Assembly (NCBI GenBank): GCA_003116995.1
Contig: BDSL01000054.1
Span: 496,001 to 560,000 of the forward strand
Length of the DNA: 64,000 nucleotides
Reading direction: 5' to 3'
Source: Yamagishiella unicocca
Taxonomy: Eukaryota; Chlorophyta; Chlorophyceae; Chlamydomonadales; Volvocaceae
Made by a program: the position numbers and the translations under genes. Positions 35,620 through 45,823 of this stretch are shown piece by piece. The number at the start of each line of letters is the position of its first letter. The first letter of the stretch is position 1. The notes beneath the pieces were generated by a model that was not told the origin of the DNA, did not search any database, and saw only the letters and a program-made list of their open reading frames with translations.

Positions 35620-36420
35620 TCCACATATAATGCCTCCATCTTACTTTGCTTAATAGTGCAAAGCCTCTGCGTTCTGGAAATTGAGAAGTTTCAGCGTGAA
35701 ATGCAGGTCCGTCTTTCCCACTGACTTCTCCTTACAGCAAGCTCGATGTGGCCCGTAATAATAACATTGTTCGTGAAGAAATGAAGAAGATGCGCCTGGG
35801 CTTGGATTTCAATTTTTTCCCCCTGTACGTCACTAAACGTCACGACCCAGCGTGACACAACCGTCCACCCACAGCCCCACAGGGTCCACAGGGTCGAATT
35901 TTCATAGCTTAGGCGTACGGAAGGGGGAATTTTCATATGTACGGAAAGGGTAATTTTCACAATTTTCATAGGCACTCACCTCCATTCAGTTCCCGCAGGT
36001 GACATAATGACTTGCGTTTAAATTTATTTCAGTATTGCGCTCGCTGATTATCCCCCCGACCATGTTGCTACACCTTGCGCAAAAGATGAGCGGCCTGCGC
36101 CGTTGTAAATTTAACAAACGTACATATATAAGTTGTAACTTATTGAACTCTTTCACCGCCAGTAATTGTGGTGGCATGTCCAGCGCGTCGCCATCATGGG
36201 ACGTGCAGCCGCGGCGTCAGGCTCCTACCCTTGCGAAGAGCAGGGGCATTACACTGGTCAAGTATTTCTCGCGACACTACCATGAGCTCTTGTTCTGTGA
36301 TGAAACCTGGAGCGTTGCGGAATTCTTGTGTCGCAACGTCCCGTGACAGCTGCAATGGTTAGTGCGGTTGTGCGCGCTGGCTATGGCGGGGCCAGAAATG
36401 CGGGATCGACCGACGGGGCA
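35620..36420. other. intergenic DNA, no supported gene
   Basis: A short plus-strand frame (36035-36346) has no flanking exon evidence and no domain. GGAAGGGGGAATTTTCATA occurs in two close copies near 35920-35960. Confidence 0.3.
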
Positions 36421-36422
36421 GC

Positions 36423-37094
36423 TCAACGAGCGGAGCAAACGGCGGCATCGCAACCGACGACACAACAACCGACGGAGCAGCAACTGACAGGCCCGCAACT
36501 GGTAGGCAGGGCCACAACTGGCAGGGCCAAAACCGGAAGGGCCACGACCCGCAGAGGATTGGACGGGTTGCAGGCCTCAGCTGCATGAGCCTCACCCGCC
36601 GTGCCAGCCCACAGCAGCACAGGCCGCCGGGCCCTGTTGCTGCCGGCTCGCGCGGCGGCCGCCGCCGCCGTCGCCGCAGCTGCATACACCCTCGACGCGG
36701 GCCCCGCCGCGGACGCCGCCATGGGCGTGGACGTCCTGGCGCAGCGCCTGAGCAGCCGCAGCTCCAGCTCCGCCTCCTTGGCCACCACCGCCCTGCACGT
36801 GTCCACAGTGGCAGGAGCTGTGCTGGCACGATGCTCGGCGCCAGCATCACCAGCGGCGGCCCCTCCAATGTGTCGTTGCGCTAGCAGCCGCACGCGTGAG
36901 CCGCTGCTGCGGGTACTGTGCGGCCCGGGCTGCTGGTCTGGCGTGCCATCGGATCCTATATCTTGTTCGGACTCCGTGCCCCTTACACGCTGCAGCAGCG
37001 CCATGCTTGCATGGCTGTCCGCCACCAGCGGAGGGCCGAGCCCCGAAACAGGCAGCCCTATGCGCACAGCGCACAGCCGCTGCTGCAGCACCAA
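36423..37094 (-). CDS. possible exon of an unidentified protein
   Basis: A 223-codon minus-strand frame with a helical, charged stretch (AKEAELELRLLRRCARTST) flanked by Ala-rich and Val/Cys-rich tracts. No family is recognised and no splice partners could be placed. In GC-rich DNA such frames also arise by chance. Confidence 0.25.
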   Translation of the reverse strand: MVLQQRLCAVRIGLPVSGLGPPLVADSHASMALLQRVRGTESEQDIGSDGTPDQQPGPHSTRSSGSRVRLLAQRHIGGAAAGDAGAEHRASTAPATVDTCRAVVAKEAELELRLLRRCARTSTPMAASAAGPASRVYAAAATAAAAAARAGSNRARRPVLLWAGTAGEAHAAEACNPSNPLRVVALPVLALPVVALPTSCGPVSCCSVGCCVVGCDAAVCSAR

Positions 37095-37129
37095 TCGGCG
37101 CGGGATGCCATCGGGACGGCTGTGGAAGC

Positions 37130-37320
37130 TGCTGCGGTGACAGCAGCAGCGGCGGTGGCAGCAGCAGCAGCGGCGGTGGCAGCAGCGGCGGCAACAGCAG
37201 CAGCGGCGATGGCAGCAGCGGCGGCAACAGCAGCAGCGGCGGTGGCAGCAGCGGCGGTGGCAGCAGCGGTGGCAACGGCAGCGGCGGTGGCAACGGCAGC
37301 GGCGGTGGCAACAACAGTGC
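37130..37320. repeat. GCAGCGGCGGTG-type trinucleotide array
   Basis: (GCAGCGGCG)n and (GGTGGCAGC)n units; the plus strand reads as poly-Ala or Ser/Gly depending on frame. Confidence 0.85.
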
Positions 37321-37839
37321 CGCTGCCAGCAGACTGCGAAAATAAGCGGAGGAAGAGGGCGTTGCGGACGCTGCTCAGCCAGTTTAGCTTGACCTCAGTG
37401 ACGACGGCTGCCATGCGCCGGCAGGCTACGGCTCCAATCAGCGATAGCGATGGCGACGCCTCTGAAGGACCCGCCCCACTGCCACGGCGGCGGCGGCCGT
37501 CGAACAGTGGACCCGGAGACAGCAGCGGGGGAAGCGGCGGCGGCGGTAATAGCGGCGGTGGTGGCCGTCACCACCGCATGGTGGATGCGCTGAGCAACGG
37601 ATGGAACCGCCTCACCCGGATGTCGTCACCGCAACAGGGAACTGCTGTCACCAATACGCGCGTCGTGCTGCCCGGGAGCCCGCCCCGCGACGCCAGGCGG
37701 GCCGGGTCGGACGTACATGCCGGCGGGCCCTCAGACCCGCTCACCGGCGCCGCCGAAGAAAAGGCCGCTGCCCAGGGCAGCCGCACTGCCGCAGGCGGCG
37801 CCAGGGGTGCTGGCCCAGGCGTCGGCTCTCGGCGGTGGT

Positions 37840-38115
37840 AACTGCAGCGGCGACAGCAGCAGCAGCGGCGGTGGAAGCAGCAGCGGCGGCAGCAGCAGCA
37901 GCGGCGGCAGCAGCAGCAGCGGCGGTAGCAGCAGCAGCGGCGGTGGAAGCAGCAGCGGCGGTGGAAGCAGCAGCGGCGGCAGCAGAAGCAGCAGCAGCGG
38001 CGGCGGCAACAGCAGCAGCAGCGGCGGCAACAGCAGCGGCGGTGGCAACAGCAGCGGCGGTGGCAACAGCAGCGGCGGTGGCAACAGCAGCGGCGGTGGC
38101 AACTGCAGCGGCGGT
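37840..38115. repeat. AGCAGCGGCGGTGGA-type array
   Basis: Second trinucleotide-based array; it reads as (Ser-Ser-Gly-Gly-Gly)n or poly-Ala. It may lie in an upstream exon of the 207-bp repeat gene, since the frame beyond it (38165-38290) resembles that gene's repeat unit. Confidence 0.85.
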
Positions 38116-38289
38116 GGACAGCGTCCAGTCTTTGGAGCTAGCGTACCCAGGCTCCTGGGGCACCAACATGTCTCCGAGGTACGGCTCAGAGATGGCGCTC
38201 CGCCTGCAATGGCTCTTCCAGCTCATTGGCTGGCAGGACGAGGGGGCAGCAGCGAGGCGCATCCCAGCCACCCAGCTGGTTAACAACGC

Positions 38290-38728
38290 CGCAAGGGGCA
38301 TCAGGGAGGCGAGAGGGAGGCAAGAGGGGCATCAAGGAGGCGACAGGGGCACCAGGGAGGTGATAAGCGCATCAAGGAGGCGAGAGGGGCATCAGTAAGG
38401 TGAGAGGGGCATCAGGGACGCATAAGGGAGGCAAGAGGGGCACCAGGGCGGCGACAGGGGCACCAGGGAGGTGAGAGGGGCATCAAGGAGGCGAGGGGGG
38501 CATCAGGGGGGTGAGAGGGGCATCAGGGGGGTGAGAGGGGCATCAGGGGGGTGAGAGGGGCATCAGGGGGGTGAGAGGGGCATCAGGGGGGTGAGAGGGG
38601 CATCAGGGAGGCGAGAGGGGCATCAGGGGGGTGAGAGGGGCACCAGGGGGGTGAGAGGGGCATCAGGGGGGTGAGAGGGGCATCAGGGGGGTGAGAGGGG
38701 CATCAGGGGGGTGAGAGGGGCACCAGGG
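38290..38728. repeat. 20-bp minisatellite
   Basis: About 20 copies of GTGAGAGGGGCATCAGGGGG with diverged copies at the left. Because 20 is not a multiple of 3 and each unit contains TGA, all three plus frames are closed. Confidence 0.9.
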
Positions 38729-38730
38729 GC

Positions 38731-40540
38731 TGATTGGCCACGCCGCGGCACCTCTCGGCGGCGATCAATGGGCGCAGCAAGGCAACGTGGAGGGGCTGAT
38801 GTTGCCTGGACTGGGGCCCAGCAGCCAGGCGACGCCAGGAGCACTGCCGCGTGCATCGTCGCAGTGGCAGCAGCAGCGCGTTGGCTGGCAGGCCGAGGGG
38901 TCAGCAGCCGGTATGGTAGCGGCGCATCCCACCCAGCTGGTTGGCCACGCCGCGGCACCTCTCGGCGGCGATCAATGGGCGCAGCAAGGCAACGTGGAGG
39001 GGCTGATGTTGCCTGGACTGGGGCCCAGCAGCCAGGCGACGCCAGGAGCACTGCCGCGTGCATCGTCGCAGTGGCAGCAGCAGCGCGTTGGCTGGCAGGC
39101 CGAGGGGTCAGCAGCCGGTATGGTAGCGGCGCATCCCACCCAGCTGGTTGGCCACGCCGCGGCACCTCTCGGCGGCGATCAATGGGCGCAGCAAGGCAAC
39201 GTGGAGGGGCTGATGTTGCCTGGACTGGGGCCCAGCAGCCAGGCGACGCCAGGAGCACTGCCGCGTGCATCGTCGCAGTGGCAGCAGCAGCGCGTTGGCT
39301 GGCAGGCCGAGGGGTCAGCAGCCGGTATGGTAGCGGCGCATCCCACCCAGCTGGTTGGCCACGCCGCGGCACCTCTCGGCGGCGATCAATGGGCGCAGCA
39401 AGGCAACGTGGAGGGGCTGATGTTGCCTGGACTGGGGCCCAGCAGCCAGGCGACGCCAGGAGCACTGCCGCGTGCATCGTCGCAGTGGCAGCAGCAGCGC
39501 GTTGGCTGGCAGGCCGAGGGGTCAGCAGCCGGTATGGTAGCGGCGCATCCCACCCAGCTGGTTGGCCACGCCGCGGCGCCTCTCGGCGGCGATCAATGGG
39601 CGCAGCAAGGCAACGTGGAGGGGCTGATGTTGCCTGGACTGGGGCCCAGCAGCCAGGCGACGCCAGGAGCACTGCCGCGTGCATCGTCGCAGTTACAGCA
39701 GCAGCGCGTTGGCTGGCAGGCCGAGGGGTCAGCAGCCGGTATGGTAGCGGCGCATCCCACCCAGCTGGTTGGCCACGCCGCGGCACCTCTCGGCGGCGAT
39801 CAATGGGCGCAGCAAGGCAACGTGGAGGGGCTGATGTTGCCTGGACTGGGGCCCAGCAGCCAGGCGACGCCAGGAGCACTGCCGCGTGCATCGTCGCAGT
39901 GGCAGCAGCAGCGCGTTGGCTGGCAGGCCGAGGGGTCAGCAGCCGGTATGGTAGCGGCGCATCCCACCCAGCTGGTTGGCCACGCCGCGGCACCTCTCGG
40001 CGGCGATCAATGGGCGCAGCAAGGCAACGTGGAGGGGCTGATGTTGCCTGGACTGGGGCCCAGCAGCCAGGCGACGCCAGGAGCACTGCCGCGTGCATCG
40101 TCGCAGTGGCAGCAGCAGCGCGTTGGCTGGCAGGCCGAGGGGTCAGCAGCCGGTATGGTAGCGGCGCATCCCACCCAGCTGGTTGGCCACGCCGCGGCGC
40201 CTCTCGGCGGCGATCAATGGGCGCAGCAAGGCAACGTGGAGGGGCTGATGTTGCCTGGACTGGGGCCCAGCAGCCAGGCGACGCCAGGAGCACTGCCGCG
40301 TGCATCGTCGCAGTTACAGCAGCAGCGCGTTGGCTGGCAGGCCGAGGGGTCAGCAGCCGGTATGGTAGCGGCGCATCCCACCCAGCTGGTTGGCCACGCC
40401 GCGGCACCTCTCGGCGGCGATCAATGGGTGCAGCAAGGCAACATGGAGGGGCTGATGTTGCCTGAACTGGGGCCCAGCAGCCAGGCGACGCCAGGAGCAC
40501 TGCCGCGTGCATCGTCGCAGTTACAGCGGCAGCGTGTTGA
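38731..40540 (+). repeat. 207-bp tandem repeat, eight full copies plus partial ends
   Basis: Units begin at 38787, 38994, 39201, 39408, 39615, 39822, 40029, 40236 and 40443 (last one partial). They are almost identical. One variant (CAGTTACAG for CAGTGGCAG) marks units 5, 8 and 9, and GCGGCGCCT for GCGGCACCT precedes units 5 and 8, so units 3-5 and 6-8 look like a 621-bp higher-order duplication. Confidence 0.95.
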
Positions 40541-40940
40541 TGGGCTCCCCAATGGAGCTCAACGCGCGCATATCAATATGGTGGGGCTTACACCAGGGCC
40601 CATGATGCGAAGCCATGGAGCGTCCGGCACGCAACTGCTATTCCAAGGGCGCTCGAGAGCTAGTGCAACTGCCAGCGGCCTGCTATCCGGCAAAACCGTG
40701 AAGGGTGGTGTCCTGAAGAAAAAGCCAGGTCCCAAGCTAGGACAGCAGACGGCCAAGAAGACGTGCATTGAGTGCGCAGGGAGGGGATTCGATGCGCAGC
40801 ACCATTACAAGTGCTTTAAGACGTGCAAGTCCGTCTGCCGTGTGTGCAGCTCCGGCAATGACCGGAAGCTGCTCAGCTATAGCGGGCACTGCAACGTCTG
40901 CAAGAACACGTACCCGTACGGGATTATCAACGGGTCTTAA
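38799..40940 (+). CDS. protein of 69-residue tandem repeats with an eight-Cys C-terminal domain
   Basis: Unidentified. The frame carries eight 69-residue repeats rich in Gln, Gly and Ala (core MLPGLGPSSQATPGALPRAS), then a unique C-terminal part of about 140 residues. That part has a basic KKKPGPKLG stretch followed by Cys residues spaced C-x2-C-x12-C-x3-C-x3-C-x2-C-x14-C-x2-C, probably a zinc-binding domain. TAA stop at 40938-40940. The frame was chosen over other open frames of the array because only it continues into this domain. The ATG at 38799 is the first in the open frame; a TGA lies upstream near 38711, so the real start may come from a spliced upstream exon. Sequence at 38190-38290 resembles the repeat (GWQDEGAAARRI...TQLV), supporting an upstream exon. 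A DNA-binding role is only a guess. Confidence 0.6.
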   Translation: MLPGLGPSSQATPGALPRASSQWQQQRVGWQAEGSAAGMVAAHPTQLVGHAAAPLGGDQWAQQGNVEGLMLPGLGPSSQATPGALPRASSQWQQQRVGWQAEGSAAGMVAAHPTQLVGHAAAPLGGDQWAQQGNVEGLMLPGLGPSSQATPGALPRASSQWQQQRVGWQAEGSAAGMVAAHPTQLVGHAAAPLGGDQWAQQGNVEGLMLPGLGPSSQATPGALPRASSQWQQQRVGWQAEGSAAGMVAAHPTQLVGHAAAPLGGDQWAQQGNVEGLMLPGLGPSSQATPGALPRASSQLQQQRVGWQAEGSAAGMVAAHPTQLVGHAAAPLGGDQWAQQGNVEGLMLPGLGPSSQATPGALPRASSQWQQQRVGWQAEGSAAGMVAAHPTQLVGHAAAPLGGDQWAQQGNVEGLMLPGLGPSSQATPGALPRASSQWQQQRVGWQAEGSAAGMVAAHPTQLVGHAAAPLGGDQWAQQGNVEGLMLPGLGPSSQATPGALPRASSQLQQQRVGWQAEGSAAGMVAAHPTQLVGHAAAPLGGDQWVQQGNMEGLMLPELGPSSQATPGALPRASSQLQRQRVDGLPNGAQRAHINMVGLTPGPMMRSHGASGTQLLFQGRSRASATASGLLSGKTVKGGVLKKKPGPKLGQQTAKKTCIECAGRGFDAQHHYKCFKTCKSVCRVCSSGNDRKLLSYSGHCNVCKNTYPYGIINGS

Positions 40941-41076
40941 GTCCCTTGCAGCATTGGTGCAGGGATGGGCTGACTTGCACTGTGGGTTTGCTAGAAGAGC
41001 AGTTGGTTGGGGTTTTCGACGGATTGGGTCCTGTTCAGGTTGACAGGAAGGAAATACTTGGAAAGATGTAGGCTGG

Positions 41077-41081
41077 TGTAA
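41077..41081 (+). promoter_or_regulatory. TGTAA polyadenylation-type signal
   Basis: TGTAA 137 bases after the stop codon of the 207-bp repeat gene, a typical chlorophyte distance. It supports 40940 as a real gene end. Confidence 0.5.
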
Positions 41082-41320
41082 CGGTGACGGTTCAGTCCGT
41101 CGCCAATTGCTACCGGCCGTGGGCTACATCGTGTGCAGCGATATTCTGCGACTTAACGGGTTGCCCCCGCTTTCCCGAAGATACCTCCTTATCGTTGTCA
41201 CGCCCACATTGTGGAAAAAGGCAGCTGGCGCCACATGTAACGTATGTTAATTATCTTGCGTCGCTTTTATGTTCATCCACTCAAAGACAGGCATTGAAAT
41301 ACTATCAGCGCATTCAAGAG

Positions 41321-41700
41321 CAATCCCAGTCTCGGTGGTCAGGCCGCTCCCTTGTTGCTGGTGGGGCGGGAAGGGGGAAGTGCTCGTGTGTTGCCGTACG
41401 TAACCCAAGGCTTCCATCGCCGCACCCAATTAGTACCTAGTATGATACTACATAGCTGGTGTGGCGCGGGGGGTGTTCTGGCTTAAAACCGAAGAGGAAT
41501 CCCTGTCTCGGTGGTCAGGCCACTCCCTTGTTGCTGATGGGGCGGGAAGGGGGAAGTGCTCGTGTGTTGCCGTACGTGACCCAAGGCTTCCATCGCCGCG
41601 CCCAACTTGTAGCTAGTATGATACTACATCGCTGGTGTGGCGCGGGGGGTGGGCCTTGCCGAAACCCGAAGAGCAATCCCTGTCTCGGTGGTCAGGCCCG
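41321..41700. repeat. tandem repeat, period about 175 bp
   Basis: AATCCC(A/T)GTCTCGGTGGTCAGG starts at 41324, 41498 and 41675. The copies share CTCCCTTGTTGCTG and TAGTATGATACTACAT; the third is truncated. Confidence 0.85.
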
Positions 41701-42340
41701 AGTTTTTACCCAGGTCATAGGCTCCCATCCCTTTGTGTTTTGGATAATTGGCTAAACTGACTATGAACTGACAAACAGCAATGTTATATGCGCTCTGGAA
41801 AGGCTGAACTGTGCGTAAGAGCAGAACGTTGACCATTCGGTTGCGGAAAATGATTGCCAACGGGTTCTGAACCACAATGCTTCTACATAGCCTTAGTGAT
41901 ATCGTTTACAAATTATTATGAACATTGTTTTGTCAGACTCAAGGGAGTCGCGGTCAACGCACTTGCTGACTCACAGGTGTCGAGGCACATCGTCCTTTCG
42001 TTGTCAACGCGCTTCAGACCTTCTGAGCTTTAAAAATCAAACCCGCCTGCATTCCGATATATGCGTGTGCGCTTACCAGTAGGAATAAATCTCAGTGGGT
42101 CTCCGGCCTACTGGAACACTTTCACCCTCGCCAATCCTTACATGAAATGACAGCTTTCATATGCCTAACTCGTTGGAAATATGGCATTGGCGCGTGGGTG
42201 AAAATTCGCCTCTCTCAGGCCGATTCGTTGAATCCGATGAAGAAATTAGTAGTTTTCGCTGTTCCCCAAAATAATTTCGCGCGGCCTACGGCCGCGAATA
42301 ATAAAAAAGCATGCCTACACTACCGAAAATTTGCCCACAG
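41701..42340. other. intergenic DNA, no supported gene
   Basis: AT-richer than its surroundings; no open frame with a motif and no repeat I could match inside the window. Confidence 0.35.
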
Positions 42341-42815
42341 ACCACAAAAGGCATAGTCGCAACGCAAGCGTACGAGTGTACGACGAGGCGGGCGCACGAG
42401 TGTGCGAGGTAGGACCAAGCACATGAACCCTGAAGAGAACGAATCGAAGTGTAACAGCTCAGCTCGTTACATATGGCGTATGAACTCTCCCCCAAAACAG
42501 TGCGAGGGGTGGCGCAAGGCAACGCAAGGACTGGGCCCACATGGGAACAAATCAATGTGAAGAAAGCAAATCTCAAGCAGGCGCGGTCTAAACAGGCGCA
42601 GTCACATAACGGGCGGGCGCTCGGGGAAACGGAGACTGGCCGACGTGCGGGCCTGTCGGGCGGTGCCCGCTCTCGCCCGCGTAGGAAAAAAGGGGAAATT
42701 GCGCGGGAAGCGCGTGACGCCCGCACGGTCCCAACCGCGATGATAGGCGGCGCTTGATGCATTTCCTACCTCCTATTCCATCGGTCGGTCGGTCTTGACG
42801 TGGCCGCTCTGGAAG
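42341..42815. repeat. copies of the 21068 and 22283 repeats
   Basis: 42341-42433 matches 21068-21162 and 42467-42815 matches 22283-22650. Here they lie about 35 bases apart, but at 21-22.6 kb they are 1.1 kb apart, so the earlier region holds inserted DNA or this one is deleted. Confidence 0.8.
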
Positions 42816-42883
42816 TGACAAACTCCGACGATTTGTTTCAGACGCCAAATTAGGCCTGTTTCTGTAAGGGTTCGTTTCAGAGA

Positions 42884-43251
42884 ACCTAAGCCCGTACAAG
42901 GCGTAGCGTAGGAAGTCCCTAAGCGGGCCGTTTCCGTACCCGTACAGGCAAGCACAGAAACCAGGCACGCATGAACGCCTGCTCTTTAGGGGTGATAGGT
43001 GCAGCACTGTCGCAAAGTTGCTGACGTCAGGGAGCGTAATATTGTTCTGTTGCCGCTGTTGGGACTGTTGAGGAAGCGTCGGGGTGCCTGCTTGTTGATG
43101 GCGCTGATCCATGTTACCAGCCAAACGGTAGAATGTGGCCAAAATATATCGAGCGAGTCTGTGTACCTTCTCTCAGGCAAAATAGATCCTATGCGGGCGG
43201 CAACCGCTGTGCACAAATGTCCTGTCAAAAGCTTTTCGCCGCCTACTAATC
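42884..43251 (+). repeat. inverted copy of 26355-26725, cut by the gypsy element
   Basis: Reverse complement of 26355-26725 with a few differences. Its homology stops at 43251, where the gypsy LTR begins, so the repeat was the insertion target. Confidence 0.8.
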
Positions 43252-43603
43252 TGTAGCAGGGAGGCTGCGGACTTAGCAGAGCTACGCCGCGGCTCCAACG
43301 TCGCATAACTACATAATTGTATAATGACCGTTAAGGTCTACAAACCGCGTTACGGGTGTGGTATGTCACACGTAGCGTAAGCCATCACGATATGTCGAAC
43401 TACGGTACGGCACTAGGTGGACGAGCGGCCTAGGTGATACAACGCTCGTTGGGGTAGGGCAGGTGCCATCGCATACATACTGCGGTCTGGGTCCGAGTCC
43501 CAGCTATACTCATTCGGCCATCCCTTGTTGACTATCGAGTTAGATCCGACTTCCGCTGCCCACACCCTAAGTGTGGTCCTAAGTAAGGAGCACCCTCGTT
43601 ACA
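43252..43603 (+). repeat. gypsy 5' LTR
   Basis: 352 bases from TGTAGCAGGGAGG to CCTCGTTACA, with TGTA/TACA terminal inverted repeats. The start is confirmed by the same 24 bases after the purine tract at 54865. The end is set by the TACA and the following primer-binding site. Confidence 0.8.
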
Positions 43604-43622
43604 GTGGTATCCTACGACCAGG
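43604..43622 (+). promoter_or_regulatory. gypsy primer-binding site
   Basis: TGGTATCCTACGACCAGG starts one base after the LTR. It begins with TGG, the complement of a tRNA 3' CCA, and should pair with the 3' end of a cellular tRNA I could not identify. Confidence 0.6.
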
Positions 43623-43657
43623 TTCTCTTTAGTTGATACATAGGATATTATCAACAA

Positions 43658-45823
43658 ATGGCACCTAAAAAGGTGACCGAGTCGAACGCCGCTAAAGACG
43701 GCCAGCCCGAACAAACTGAGGCAACCTCCACCGAACACGGGGAGAACGGGGACGCTGTAAGTCCGGGAACGAAAAAGAAGGGAGCGAAGCGCCCAAAGGC
43801 CAAGCAAACGCTACCCACACCAGAGCTGTACAAGCGCGTTGCGCCGCGGTCAGCCCATAAGCCCGCTCTGAAGCGGAGCAAGGAACAAAAGCGCCTAGAT
43901 AGGGCTGAGCGCAAAGCTCTTAAGAAAAAGCAAACAAAAGAGGACACGGAGGATTTGTCTGACTCCGGCGACGAACGAATTGCCCACCAAAGCCGCGACA
44001 AGCAAACTGAAGGTGAAAACCCCCCCACCGCAACACCACAGGAAACGTCAGAGGCCGCGCGGCTAGCAGCGCAGATGGCCGCGGTCGACGTGGGCGAACG
44101 CAAATCGCGCAAGTCGTCCTCCGCAACCTCTTCGGAAGCGGAGGTAAACATCCTCAAGGAGCTGCAGCAGCAGCTAAAGCAGCAGTCCAAAATTCTGCAG
44201 CGGCAGTCCAACATATTGGACCGCCTGCAAAAGGACGCAAAACTTTCAGCGACATCCCAGGAGAAGCTGGCACAGGATGTCGCTCAACTGAAGCGGCACA
44301 TCACGCCGCGCACGTCGTCTGCACCGTCCGAGTCGGGTCAGGCATCGGACCTTAGGTCCGATGACGAGACACCGTCCAAGCTAGCGGACAAGAACGCCCG
44401 CAAGCGTGCCAACAAAAAGGCACGCAAGCAGGAGGTCGCCGCAGCTTCCTCGTCAGACGACGAGGCAATACAGCAGGCCATCGTTCAGAGCGCGGCCGAA
44501 GCAGCAGCTAAGGCGGCAGCCCTCGCTGCAGCGGACCAATCTCCAGGAGTTGGATCCGCGCAGCCCCAGGCTCGCGCGCCGCGCCCGCCTCCCCAGCTCA
44601 TCGGCACCAAGACGCCGATTACGGACCCGGGCGAGGCACGGCTCCGTATTCAGCGGGCCTGTAACGAGGCCTATGGTGATCTGGAACATATTGGTGACGA
44701 TGATACAGTCAAAATCACCGCCACCGAGTATGCAGTGCTACACCTGAACCTTTCCAGCCCCAAGGAGCTGAGCACAGCCCAGATAGCGCAAATAAATGCA
44801 CTCGTGCGAGCACTTCTGGCACAGCGCCCGCGTTGGAGCGAACGGCAGCAGCCGCCCGGACAGCGACATGTTCCCGCGACCGGTGCGGGGCCGTCGAACG
44901 CGCCGGCACCGCCGCCAATCGACTATCGGCAGGCGGTAGCCGGACCGTTTCATCAAGGACAAATGGGATCCAGCCACGGCAACACTTACGAGGTGAGCCC
45001 CAATCGTCGCTTACCCATACCTGCGAAGTTCCATGGCCGGACCGACACTCATATTTCATGCACACAAACTTGGTTTGATTCACTTGTGCAATATATGAAA
45101 ATGACGGGAAGCGCGCCCAACGAGCACTTCGTATTCTGGCTCACGGGACGAGCACAGGAATGGGGACAAGCACTTCTTAAATTGTACGCGGATAAAGGCG
45201 AACACCTCACATTACCTTTATTACGTTCGGCATTTCTCCTGCAATACGGGGACATACGCCGGCATACCGAGCAAGAGGTGCGCGACCGATTGTTCGCTGG
45301 TGACCACAACATGAAAACGGGGGAGCGGGTTCAGGAGTACACGCAACGTTTTCGAGATATCATTCGTGATGCACGCGATATGTCGCAGGGCGAAATGATA
45401 AGTTGGTACGTCCACGGACTACCGACCCAATTGCGCAAAGCGTGCGGCACCGATGCCAACGGCCGCGACTGGACTCAATTGGATGCACTAATTGAATTCG
45501 TGCAAGGCCAGGAAGTGCGCTCACGAGTTGCCGCCTTAAAGACCGCGTCGCTGAATTTTGTCAAAACCCCCCGTGACAAAATCCTAAAACAACAGGCACG
45601 ACCGCGGAAGCCAATCACCTGCCGTGACTGCAACCTTACGGTGAAGAGCATACAAGAGCACAAGACCAGTGGGCAGTGCGAACGTGTCAAGCAGCTCACC
45701 GAGAAGGATGCCCCTCTTCCCCGCCACAATGAGTATGGCGGACGGGGACGCGGAGGCCGCGGCAGAGGTTGGCGAGGCAACCAGGGTGGCCGCGGTGCCG
45801 GGGGTGACGCGATGCAGCAATAG
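43658..45823 (+). CDS. gag: gypsy Gag polyprotein
   Basis: Structural protein of the retroelement particle, 721 residues. The N-terminal third is highly charged (Lys/Glu/Ala-rich) with a Gln/Leu coiled coil near residues 165-190 (LKELQQQLKQQSKILQRQSN). A retrotransposon-gag domain follows at about 450-620 (FHGRTDTHISCTQTWFDSL; VQEYTQRFRDIIRDARDMSQ). Instead of the usual CCHC knuckle there is C-x2-C-x9-H-x5-C near residue 650 (CRDCNLTV...EHKTSGQC). The C-terminus is an RGG box. The ORF ends in UAG, after which the same frame stays open into pol. The ATG at 43658 is the first in frame, 54 bases after the LTR. Confidence 0.92.
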   Translation: MAPKKVTESNAAKDGQPEQTEATSTEHGENGDAVSPGTKKKGAKRPKAKQTLPTPELYKRVAPRSAHKPALKRSKEQKRLDRAERKALKKKQTKEDTEDLSDSGDERIAHQSRDKQTEGENPPTATPQETSEAARLAAQMAAVDVGERKSRKSSSATSSEAEVNILKELQQQLKQQSKILQRQSNILDRLQKDAKLSATSQEKLAQDVAQLKRHITPRTSSAPSESGQASDLRSDDETPSKLADKNARKRANKKARKQEVAAASSSDDEAIQQAIVQSAAEAAAKAAALAAADQSPGVGSAQPQARAPRPPPQLIGTKTPITDPGEARLRIQRACNEAYGDLEHIGDDDTVKITATEYAVLHLNLSSPKELSTAQIAQINALVRALLAQRPRWSERQQPPGQRHVPATGAGPSNAPAPPPIDYRQAVAGPFHQGQMGSSHGNTYEVSPNRRLPIPAKFHGRTDTHISCTQTWFDSLVQYMKMTGSAPNEHFVFWLTGRAQEWGQALLKLYADKGEHLTLPLLRSAFLLQYGDIRRHTEQEVRDRLFAGDHNMKTGERVQEYTQRFRDIIRDARDMSQGEMISWYVHGLPTQLRKACGTDANGRDWTQLDALIEFVQGQEVRSRVAALKTASLNFVKTPRDKILKQQARPRKPITCRDCNLTVKSIQEHKTSGQCERVKQLTEKDAPLPRHNEYGGRGRGGRGRGWRGNQGGRGAGGDAMQQ

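Noticed and set aside
38290..38728. CRISPR-like array (regular 20-bp units)
   Set aside because: The units are contiguous with no unique spacers. It is a eukaryotic minisatellite.
38683..40512. A 609-codon minus-strand frame and a 584-codon plus-strand frame across the 207-bp array
   Set aside because: They are by-products of a repeat whose period is a multiple of three. Neither continues into unique coding sequence, while the chosen frame does.
42588..43142. A 184-codon minus-strand frame starting MATFYRLAGNMDQRHQQ
   Set aside because: It spans two different repeats and has no motif. The first part may be a real first exon of some element, but I cannot support a gene.
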